Shown here piece after piece: positions 28,101-40,100 of a DNA stretch of 64,000 nt; position 1 is the stretch's first letter; each line of letters opens with the position of its first letter. The notes below the pieces were generated by a model. It was given only the letters and a program-made list of their open reading frames with translations. It did no database searches and was not told the DNA's origin. The DNA is from Lanius collurio. Lineage: Eukaryota > Chordata > Aves > Passeriformes > Laniidae. The DNA lies in contig JACBWW010000018.1 of NCBI GenBank assembly GCA_020086605.1, positions 17,285,220 through 17,349,219 of the forward strand, read 5' to 3'. A program made the position numbers and the translations under genes.

Positions 28101-31100
28101 AGGACATTTTAAGGTGGGAACCACAAGTAGGGCTCATTTTCCCTCTAAGCACATTGGTGTGACACTTGTGACTTTGGCCAGCTAACAAAGATCATCAAGT
28201 GTAAAGTTCCAAACTTATTACAGGGTACCCAGACAGGAACTGCAACATAACCTGGTTCAAGGCTTGGACCAATTCATATCAACATTTCAAGTTTCTTTAT
28301 ATAGAGATAGAGGGAATGGTAGTGTAACGCTGTCTAAATCTTTAAATTGATGCTGAGGTGAATGAGAACAAGAGGCATGAACAAATACAGGAAGAAGATG
28401 AGAAGCTGGTTAGTAGCAGCGGAACTTCAAAATGGTTATTAAGAATTTTTCATTTAAGAAATATAGTTATTTTCTTTAGGGTTTTTTTTGTGTCATCTGG
28501 ATTTGCAGATTGGTCATTGAATCTCACAAAGCCCTATTCCAGCCCTCTTTCTCTTCCACCTCATCAGATCAGTGATGGCAAGTGACAAAACAGTCTTCCT
28601 AAAACTGAAAAGTTGTCAAGGTGAACAAAGGCCAGGATGGGGTTGAAAACTGATCCACAGATCAAGCAGTAAAAGAAAAGAGGATAAATCCATGATCAGA
28701 CATTAGCTTGGGTTAATTTTGAACATTCTTTTTCCCTTTAGCAATCAAAAAGATGAATGACAAATAAGATATTGAGAAATAACATGCTCTGAATTTTACT
28801 TTTAATGACTCCCTAAGGTGTCAGAAATGAATTCAGCCTTTTAAAAGTTCTTCTCAGAGAATCGAGTTTAAAGACTTGATATTTTCCAGATTCCAGCTTC
28901 TTCTTTTCTATTTTGAAACAGATGAGCACTGTGGGCATTACAGAAAATGTAAAAGGGGACAACAAGAAGTTTGAGATCTGGTATAATGGCAGAGAAGAAG
29001 TCTATATCATTCAGGTAATGACAATCCTTTTTGTTTCCAAGGAGTCCACTTCCCTTCAATTTAATTGTTTTTAAGAATGTTCACTGTCCTGTACACTCCA
29101 GAAACAATAGCCATTGAAAGCTTCATTGTTGTGTAGGCACTGAAGCAGCCAATTTATTGTGAAAATGGTCATGATTTTGGCTAAAAGAAGAAATAAAGTA
29201 ATTGGAAATTTCTTGGAATTCTGGACAGAAATGCAAGGACAGGACCTTAGAGTCATGGTAACTTTTCCATCTGGAGGAGTGTCCTCTGCTTTGCTTGATG
29301 ATGGCCACAGTGTTCCAATCCTTGGCAAAACTGAGAGCCAGTGTAGGTCAGCCCAGTGACTGGCAGCATGTTTTAACTGCATCTGCTTTGCCTTGTCCTC
29401 TTTTGTTCTCAGGCATCTTCTGTTGAGCTGAAAAACACCTGGATTTCAGAGATTCGCAAAGTCCTGACAGGACAGCTGGAAGCATGCAGAGGTAGGGCTC
29501 ACAGAGCAGCAGCTGGGAATGTGTCCTTCCTTCTGGAGCTGTGTGTGACAAAATGGGGCTGGGACAGCTTACAGTACCAGCCAGTACCACCAGTGAACCC
29601 AGCAAGCACCAGCTGGGCAGTTGCAGCACTGCTGGGATTTAAAGCCATGTCCTGATCAAAGAAAACTGCTTGGACTTCTATAAATGATGTGGATAACTAT
29701 CCCATTCACAGTTAGTCCAAGGAACATGGTTTTCCTCTGTTTTCCCCCTCAAACCACAATTCCAGAAATATCCATTTACATCAGCATGTGGGGAGATGAG
29801 GTCCCAGGCTGCACTCTGTGCCTGCTCACGAGACCTGCATCAGGTCTCCTTCCACATCCATGACTGGACACAGCAACTGCTCCTCTGTCCTAGTGTTTGC
29901 TTTGTTTTGTTTGGGCTTTGAGGGGTTTTGTTTTAAGTCTAGTCACCCACCTTCTATTCTAAATGTAAGCTGTCCCTTCTGTCCATCTTAGTGACCTCCC
30001 TGTAAAACATGGTCAGTGGCATTTCCCTCTCATACAGAGGTGTCACTATGAAGGTGGTTTGTGACTTGTCCAGCCATGAATGACTGAAACTTCATAATTA
30101 CCTAAGATAATGACACCCTTTTTATATAAGATATTGAATCCCCAACAGACAAAATTCAGTCAGGTTATTTCAGACAGAAAAAGAACATAGTGATGATAGC
30201 TATCATGGATGCTATTCTATTTATTCTCTTAGGACAAAAAACCCCACAGCTATAACCAATACAGACTTTTCCTGGATCTTGGCATTGCTTCTCACCTTGG
30301 TCTATCTTTCTGCTTCTCTCATACACTCATCTTCCTTTAAAACAAGGTCAGCAAAGCCTCTCCACCCACATTTTTCAAAATTCCTAAGCAGACTTTGTCC
30401 AAAGTGGAAACCTGTGTCTGTGCTTTAACTTTAGAGGTCACCTCTATTTTAATTGTCTGTTTCACAAAGACAATGAGTTCTTACAACCTACTTAGGTAGA
30501 AGGAAACAATTATGAACATTAGCCTTAGCAATTGAATCCAACCCATAACAATACACTTATTTACAATGTTTACTACTCTGGTCTTTTGTTACTGATCTTG
30601 TCTTCATCCTTTTCCCTTTTTATCCTGAATTTTACTGTGATCAGTTAATCAGGAACTGCTGAGGAAAGACCTCAAGATTCTTGTTAGTGCAGTTTCAGGA
30701 CTGGATCTAGAGGCTTTCTGATATGGTTTGTAATATTTGGTTCTGAAGTATAAAAGCTGGTGTTACTTAGGCAACCACAGAAGAGCTGCTAATGGAGAAA
30801 ATGTACATATTTAATGGGATAGAGTGCTAGTCGTCCATTTGTGTTTCTAGGCAAAGGAAATGAAACTTGTATGTCACCCAGATAAGTATTTGTGAAATCT
30901 CTATAGCATACAAGACCTATTAGCTAGAGTTATTTTGCATTTTCCAGAGAAAACTACACAGGAATCAAAACTGAATGGTTTTTTAAGCAATTTTATTTTG
31001 ATGTTCCTTGTTGTTTTGTCCTAAGATCATACGATTCTAGAATATTTCAGATTTCAAGGGACCTCAGGACATCACAGTCCAAGGTCCTGCTCAGAGCCGA

Positions 31101-34100
31101 GTCAGTTGTTGCTCAAACAAGGTTACTCAAGACTTTGTTCAGTCTGGTCTCAAGAACCTCCAAGGATGATTTTCATCCTCCTCTATGAGTAAAGCCAAGC
31201 TTCCCTTTGCTCTCATCCTAGCAGAAAGCAGTCGGAGGGTATAAATTGTATCTCATATGATATTGTAACTCTTCCCACTGCCTTTTCCTGAATGATCACA
31301 TGAATCAAACCCTTTATTAAAAATTAATGTCAGGAAGCACATGCTTTGTCCTGTGGTTTTAAAGTTTCTATTTCTAATGACTCACAAAAGAAGAGTCCTT
31401 AATCCAAGACTGGATATTTTTACAACTGTGCATTGCAATGGGAGAAGGAAGAGGGATGTATTTGTTTGTCTGGCTGTTTTTGACGACTGTTGTTGGGAGT
31501 TGCACAGGGGGTTGGAATGCTGGAAGGAACCAGCTGAGATGAATGAGTGAGGGGCAGAGAAGGTGGCCACAGGTATGTGGTAAATAGTTGAACATCTGGG
31601 TCACTCGTGTCCAAAGCTTGGTGTGTCCCCAGTGAGCATGGAATGCTAACGAGCCTTTGGGCAGCACCTTGACCCATCAATCCCAAAGAACCTGGCTGTC
31701 TCTTGCAGGCAAAGGAATTGCTGATGCAGCTTAAGGGATTTGTGTAAGGCTGTGGATCAGTTGCCAAACCCAGGAATGGAGCCACTTCCGACTCCCTACT
31801 CAGTGTGTGCAATTCTACCCCATCAACAAAGGACTTGAGTTTAAGCTTTCAGTGCTGCCCCTGTCCCCTTGTCACTTCTCTTTCGCTGATAGGAGGTTCA
31901 TCTTCTTGCAGAGTGAAATAGCCCAGGGATGAGTTTGAAAGCAGCTCCTTCCATTTCTTCCTCACTTCTCAGTGTCTGACTCTCCTGGCCCTGAAATCCA
32001 GGCTGTGAGCAACTTTCTTATAATTTTTCTTCACTCAGCATTTACTGGACAAAGGGCAAGTCTGTTGCTACCTTGCAGGCCTGCAAAAAGAGTGAACAAG
32101 TGGCATATGAATAACATTTTCTGATTACTGTTTGTCCAGGATGCTGAGCAAAAGCATTCTGCAGAGAGATGGGGATATATTCTGCTATGTGGCTGAGTAT
32201 GCAAAAGGACAGATGGACACGTGTTGCTAAATCCAGAAAAAGCTGTGAGCCACAAAACTTGTATTCTGGGAAAAAGGCCATTATATCCATTCTCTGGATA
32301 CATTTCATGCAGTTGGCTAGGAAGAGTACAGAGGAAAGAGAAGGTAGTATGGGAAGAAATCTCTTCTGCAGTGAAAATATGAGTAGAAGAGTTGTTTGGT
32401 GAGCTAAAAGGTTTAACTAAGATCTTCATATGACTTTCTCTTCAACTACAAGCATTCCATTTTGATTGCACTGGCAGTAAAAAATCTCTCCTCTCTTATT
32501 TCTCTCTCCCACCTTCCACATAAACACAGAAGCAACTTACACAATCTGGAACAATTTATTTTTTACTTTTTCTTTAACAGAAGCAAGTCAACTGCACCAA
32601 AGAATCACTGAGAGTGTGTATCATGCACCAATGGATTCCTCAAATGCAAGCAGGTAACCACAGCTGCCATGGCATATCAGAGCCATGTTTTGTCTTGCCT
32701 TTGTGCTTTTTGCAGCACATAAATTTTTTAATTGTCTTCTTAAATTTTTGCATTTAGCTTCTTGGGTATGAATTCACTCAATTGTCTTCAAATTCCTTAA
32801 AGATGTATAAATATAGATAAAGATTTGCTCAAGAGAGAACTAATATCACAATGCAGAACTCATTTCAAATATTAGCTCAAGTTTAGACAAAATGTATTGG
32901 AACATTTCCAGGATGTTAAATGGAGCTGTCAGCAAATTTTTGTAATGACCCAGTTGCTGGGTGAATGTAAGTTGGCATGAGATATCACTGTAAAATTTTA
33001 GCAACCAAAACAGGAGATACCAGATAACAGCTAGCCTTTGAGAGTGGTACAACTCAATGGAAGAAATATTAAACAGATGTAGTGCTATTAATCCTGCACC
33101 ATATTTTCTCTAGGCTTGGCTAAATTGCTTTGTTTAGGGTTCAAGGGTAGAAATCTTTCTACAGAACCGCCTTGGGGATAGGAGAAAATTATTCCAGTAA
33201 GATATGAAGTGCATTCACAAAAATGTTTCAAGAGAATCCAGATATGCATCCTTCTTATAAGGCTCCTAAAGTGAGATTTTCCAGAGCAGAAATTATAGAC
33301 AAAATATGTCAACAGAAAAAATTAACTCCAGGAAGAAAGACCATGTGATCAGCTATTTGTCCTAGAGTGGATTAAACCAAAGGAAAAATGAAGTGCTGTC
33401 CTCACTTTGGCCAACTGCCAGAAAGGGATGGGTCAGATGCTCCTGCTCCAAATGCAGGTTATTATAGGAACAGGAAGAATACAGTGAGTCTTCGTGAAAG
33501 AGCAATGATCTGGGCAGTGATGGATGGCTCAAACTTCAGGGTGTCCCATTATCTGTAATACGTGTCCTCAAGAGAAGCAATGGCAGGGGAATTGCAGCAC
33601 CAAGCTGCAATCTGGTGGATCCGGAATTCCTCAGACCAGGGAGCCTGTTCTGCAGCCTGTTTGGGGATGCTGGCTGGAGGCAAGGAGGGGAAGGAAGAGG
33701 CTGGACTGCAGTAGCCACCATGTGGCACAGTCTGTGCTTGTGACTGACATGAACAAGCAGCCCCAGTTGTGAGAGGTGCTGGAGGCCAGTGGAGACAGCA
33801 TTGCTAAAGAGCAGCCAGCATCATCAGTGCTCTGCCGGCAGATGGATGCTAATTAATCATTGACGTGTCACCTACCCAACAGACACCTACTCCTGGGCTG
33901 CCCGTGTGTGACAGTGACTCTACTGTTTGTTGGGAATTGTCAAACCTGCTGTGACACTGGGGAAATCTGTGTGCAGCATTCCTTCCCCTCCCCAGGCTGT
34001 ATCTGGTCCATGACAAAGACTATCCCCTTTACTGTTTTCATGCCACCACATCACTTGGGACTGCAATTCCATAAGGTTCCATGAGCTCTGATCCTGACTT

Positions 34101-37100
34101 GAGATTGGAGCTGAGATGATGGCAAAAGGGACACTTAGAGCCAGTTTCCTTAATACAGGCAGTTATTGAGTGTCCCTAAGTCCTGTTCAGTCTATTTCAA
34201 TTCTCTCTCTCCAAATTCTTCCACAAAGTTCATTGTTTAATCCTACAAAGAGATGCCCTGTGGTATCTATTGCTTCTGTATCTCTCTCAAGGGATGGCTG
34301 CTGCATTTCATTGATAATGAAATCATCCCTTTGTATTGTTTTCTAATCTATTTAAACAGATGAAATTTAAATAGTCTGTTGTTCTAACTGCTTAACTATC
34401 TGCTTTGTTGCAAATGACTGATGCAGTTATACATCCATGTAAAAATATCCTGTGAACGTGGATAAATACAAGTTCTTGGAATTTGGCTGCAGATGCCGTT
34501 TCCAAAAAGCTCGTGTGTTTTCTTGGTGTCTTTCTCACAGCTGTAAATCTTTAACTCTGTCAGCTGCATGTTTCACAGTTATCCCAGCCTAGCTGGGAAG
34601 GAGGAAAAAGAATATGTGAGTGTGCTTTGGATTTGTTCCCATATTTATTTTGAGCCCCATTTTGTACCTGAAATTAGGCTGCGAAATCACATTTTGATTT
34701 AGTACAGGAAGTAACGGAGACCTTGCTAAGGTTCCATTAGAAACAGTTCAGAAGTTCAAATGCAAAACAATGAGTCCTGGACTGCCTTTTATTTAGAAAA
34801 GGTGTTTACAGATCTCTATAGAGTTTAAAATGTTTTTATGTTTTTTGTTATATCTTGGACCTTGCCTTACAGCAGAACAAACCCTGTGAATGTTAAAGGT
34901 AGCAGTTCCTGTGTTAATTGCAAGCAGCAGTTTAGTTGCTGGTACATGTCAATAACAAGCACTTTGACAAAGAGTATTTCAAATGTGTATATACAATGAT
35001 TTGTGTGGAGAAGTCTGCCAAAGATAACAGTCAAACACCCAAACTAAACCACCAGACATTTGCAAAACAATGAGAACCTCAAGAAAACCTTGCAGCTTGA
35101 ATGTCCTACAAACCTAGGGCAGGGGCACCCTCCCATTAAGGACCCAAAGCCAGTACCTGGGCAGATCTGTGTAGGTGGATCCTCCCATTTGTGACTCCAG
35201 GGGTATCCCCCTGGGATTCATGTTTCCAAAGAGCAGAAGAAACAGAAGTTGGGGAAGTCAGTAGAACTCATATGTTGCTCCATGCACGGTATAACCTCTA
35301 CATGACCATCCAGTATCCATTTTTCTCCTGGAGACAAATGTATTTATGCTGCAAAGGGTGGAAAATTTGGCTTATCTTTTCTTACCTGGTTTCCCACTGC
35401 AACCTTTCAAATCTGTTGCACTTGTAAAAAGACCTTTTGCAGACAACCAGCTTATTTCTTCATTTTTTCCTTCTCAACTCTGATGAACTCACTGTGTGGT
35501 ATGGAGAGGAGGCAGGATGGCTTTTTCCCAGCATACATGCCTGCACAGATGCTTGCTTCTATAGCACACAGCATTTTAAAACTTAGGCTTCCTTGTCTGA
35601 GGGTAAAAAAGAATGCTTAGTGCTCCATGCTTTATCAGGTGTTAACCAGGGATGTTACTATTTTTATATTTCTTTTGCCCCAAGGTATAGCAGGAAGTCA
35701 TCAAGTATATATGAAAACAAATCTGAGACATCAAATGTGGAAGCATCTAACAACAAAAACAGGAATTCCAGTCCCAGCGCCAGACAAAAGAGAGGTAGGA
35801 GGTCTGACAGACCTTTTGCTTCCAAAGGGTAATATTTTTATATTTGCATATATTTCTGGAGTTTGATGAGGATACTTTAAATCTACTTTGTTTTGACCCA
35901 ACATCAAAAAAATAATGCTGCAAAGCTGAATGACTGTACCATGAAAATTTGTGAGCACCAAAAAGCATTACCAGTCTAGGACTTCTAAGACAGAGTTTTG
36001 ATGCTTTACAATGCTCTTTATAAAAATCATGTTTTTTAAAAATAGAACTTAGGGGATAATAGTATTTGTGTTTTAATCTTCTGTGTCCTGAAGTTGATTT
36101 CTAGACATATTTTTTTTTTTTTTCTACAGACTTTGCTAACTGATTTCTTTGCTTTAAGTCAAGGAGAGTTTTGTGCTCCTCTGTGTATATCAGTTTCCCT
36201 CAGGTTTACAGTAAATAAACCACACTCAGTCACAGAAAGTCCCTCCATTATTTGAGGCCATAAATACAACAGATCTTCTATACAACACAGGTTAAAATAA
36301 ACACTAAAAAGAAACTGAATCTCATCTGATGGTAGCAGGAACAGAAAATCTTTTGACAGCAGTTTCTCTTTTTTTGGCAGTATTTCTTAATGTGGAACAA
36401 AGAATTTTCTAGTCATATGAAAAAAGAAAATTGTGAGGTCTTACGAAATTAATGCCCAAATGAGGCATAAAGTAACAGCCCTTTTATAAATAGAGGTAGT
36501 AAAAAAGAAAGTGGACTTCTCTTGGAAAAATAGGCTATTCACCAAAAGATTTTTCATTGCACTAATTTTTCATGCTGGGGAAAAAGGTATGGATTCTTCA
36601 TTAAAAAATACAATCTTAAAAATCTATTTCAGTAAAAAAATTTTTTTAAACATTTAGCCTTTTTTTTTTTGAAATAAAAAAAGTGGAAAAGCAGCCTTTC
36701 CTTTGAAATTTATAAACCCATTTCCAAAAATAATTTCCATTGATGTTTTCTAACTGTCCATCTTACTTGAGAGTGTGGGAACTGGGATCACATTCTGTGC
36801 CGACTGACATTCTTCTGTCTTCTGCTTTCCCATGAGCAGCTCCTCAGGCTCTGGCTGGGATCCCACTGGCTCAGCCCAGAGCATCCTCATCCTCTGGTGG
36901 GTGGCTGCTCCTGCAGGGCTGGGCAGTGAGTCCATTCTTGTTTGGGGATTTGGGTGTCCTGTGCATGCTGAGCTGCAAACTTCACTGTGCAGAGCCAGCA
37001 AAACGCTCTCCAGCTCTGGATGTCCCAGCAAAACTCGGGTTTGTGTCCCTGTGAGGCACCTACAGCTGGGGCTCTGCAGGGGGCTGAACTCAAAAATGTC

Positions 37101-40100
37101 CCAACACCCGGCACAGAGCTTGGGGCTCTGCCAAATCTGTCTCTTTTGTGCCACCTGCTGCCTGCAAAATGCTTCCAGTATCAGTGTAGTTAATGTGAAC
37201 ACAGATTGTTTTAAAATATTGGGGGTTTTCTGCAGTACAGAAGGGGAGGGTACTATTGACCAGCTATTTCAATTTCATTACTCTTATTGATAAGTGCCTG
37301 TGGCAGAGTTTTCTACATATAAACCAGTGTTTTGTGTGGATCTGACTCGTGGAGTCACTGCCTTGAAATTAAATGGGAGCAAGTCCTGCAGGAACCTGTG
37401 GGGACCCCCTGTCTGGCTGCCCTGCTCAAAGCAGGGTCAGCTGCAGCAAGTTGCTTCCAGCCATGCCCAGTTGGGTTCTGAATAGCTCCAAGGGTGGTAA
37501 CTCCACAATTTGCCATGGGGATGCTGTCCTAGGTTTAACCCCTTTAACAGTAAAAAGAGTTTTTCACATTATTTAATGGAATTTCCCATATTTCAATTTG
37601 TGCCTTTTGCCTCTCTCATCTCCACTGAGAAGAATCTGGTTCCATCTTCTTTACTTTATAAGATACCCCTGAACTTTTTCTTCTCCAGGCTCTGCAATCA
37701 CAGCTCTTTCATTCTCTCCTCGTGTCAGTTACCACAATCCCTTAATCATCTTCATGGCCTGTCATTGGATTACTCAGCTATGCCCATGTCTCTCTTGTCC
37801 TGAGGAGCCCAGGGCAGGACAGCACTGCAGGAGTGTCTGTCTTGTGCTGAGAAGAGGGGAAGCATCACCTCCGTGGCCCAGCTCTGCCTAATGCAGCCCA
37901 GGATGCTCTTGGCTTTCTTTGCCACAAGTATGCATTGCAGGCTCTTTTTCAAACTGTTGCCCATCAGGACCTGGTTCTTACTATGTTTGGAAATGGTTTC
38001 TAGGGTTTTTTGGTGTACCTGCAGAATGAAGGAAAAAAGTTTGAAATAACTCAGGTGGTGACAGCATGACTTTAGAGACCAATGTCTAATACTTTGGGGT
38101 GCTGAGAGGCTGTGGGGACTTGTGAAATGCTAAGGGGTCCCTCAGTGAAGAGATACAATTGCAGAGCTGAAGAACTAACACAGGAACCCACCCCTCTACA
38201 CATGCACTGCTGTACTCCCTGTGGGACTCTCTGATAGTTAAATGCTATGAATTTTCTTGCCCTAAGAGAACAGAAAGTAAATATATTTTATATACCAGTT
38301 TCTGGATTCTTTATAAGCTACAGTATCTGTACAAAGATTGCCTGGCAAGGGGAGCAGCCATGGCAGGGAATGGCCAACACAGAGGGTCTGAAAGCCAAAG
38401 GCAGCCCCACAGCTGAAGTCACTGCTCAGGAGCAGCTCCTTGCCAGATGCACAGGCCTGGCCCAGAGCTGGCATTGGGCACTGGCTAGAAGGAGCTGAAC
38501 CACAGTGACATAATTCTTCTGTGTTGTTGAAATCTGTTCATCTCACACCCACCTGTGCATGCAGGCACCTCGGGTCCTGGATTATAATGGCTGCAAATGA
38601 GGAAGTGATGGGATGCGCTTTCCTTTGGAAGCACAGCTTGTCTGTCTGTTCCTTGTCTGTCAGCGTGGATTCACTGTCTCTTTGTGTTCCCTTTGTACTT
38701 TTGGTCTTCATTTGTCCCTCTAAGGATTTTCACATGACAGTGTATGAAATAAATAGGAGGAAAATCTATTGGCTAAATCCTAAGGCTCAGAATCAGGTAC
38801 CCAACACGTGGTTTTTCTTGTGCTCCTTTACCATAAACCTTCTGTGTGTTATCTGCCCACACCAAGAAAGGAGCAGATGGACGATTTGGCAGGAATGTGT
38901 GGATCTGGGTGTTTGATCTAGGTCCACTTGTTTCCTGCAATGTGAGTAACTGAGTGTCTTTCAAGCCCAGAGCCTCAGGACCTCGATCCATCTGTGTCTG
39001 GTCTCTGCATGGCTGATTATTCATGCAGGAGCCTGGCCTGTGAGCTTTGCTGGCATGGCATCCTTACATCCCAGAAAAACATGAGATTAATTGCATAACT
39101 CTGCCAGCTTCAGAGGCTTTAGAAAGGCTTCAGCAGGTAAGGCTGAAGGTGTACCAGCCACAGGGCTGGCGAGGGCAGACTCTTCAGTGCCAGTGCTGTA
39201 CAGCAGAAGTGGGGCTGCTCACAAAACTTGCATGTCCTGCACTGCAAGGCTTCTTCTCTTATTTCTCCTACAACTTGCTGTTCCAACCAATTACGTGTTT
39301 CCATAATAGAAGGCACTAGCTTACTGCTAAATTGTATTTTCCTTTGATGAGAGCTACCTCCCTTCACCTGTTATTCTTTGGTTTTGTTTTGTTGTTGTTC
39401 TCCATTAAAACTCAGCAAGCCAAACTCAACCCAGGGGCTCAGTTTGGTTCAGCTGGTTTACTCACCCTGACCTCATGCCACCTTTCTAATTGATTAGCTC
39501 TTGCTCAGGCTTGAACTGAATCAAAATTTATTTCTTTCTTTTTAGTTGTCATCCAGTGCTAACCTTTCCTTTCCCATAAGCTGAACAGCTGACCCTTCCT
39601 TCCTTATTTCTCTTCCCTCTCCCTCTCTCTCCTAGTTGATGCTTCCAGCAGCCTTAACCTTGAGCGCACAGCGCTTGCTAGAAAGCGATTCACATTGCAA
39701 GGTCTTTCCAACCGCAGAGCTCCACCCAAAGGTAAAATCACCCATGCAGCATCTGGTCTCAGGCCATCTGTCTCCTGCACTCCCACAGTGTTCTCTCCAT
39801 CCCATAGTGCCATCCCTCACTGTTCCCTAAAGTGCTGCCACATCTCACCCAAACGCTCCTTTCTGGTGTGCACAAGTGGCTCCTCTGCTCAAAGACGCCG
39901 TCACCAAAAATTGCTCCCACAGAAGCGTTGGCAGGGCAACCTCTGGGTTGGCTGGTTGGGTCTTTTGCTGGTGCACAGTGCAAATAATATTTGTTTCCAG
40001 TTTCTCTCAAGGGTCAAATTGTGAACTGGTTTTAAATGATCAGCTGAACTTTCAGCAGGTTACAGGCTTGAAGAAAAAGAGTATTATCTCTGTTGTGCTA

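Noticed and set aside
28360..28409. Possible 51-base cassette exon encoding a charged peptide (NENKRHEQIQEEDEKL)
   Set aside because: It would be phase 0 and followed by GTTAGT, but the upstream AG has no pyrimidine tract and the insertion would split conserved PH strands that are directly joined in the family.
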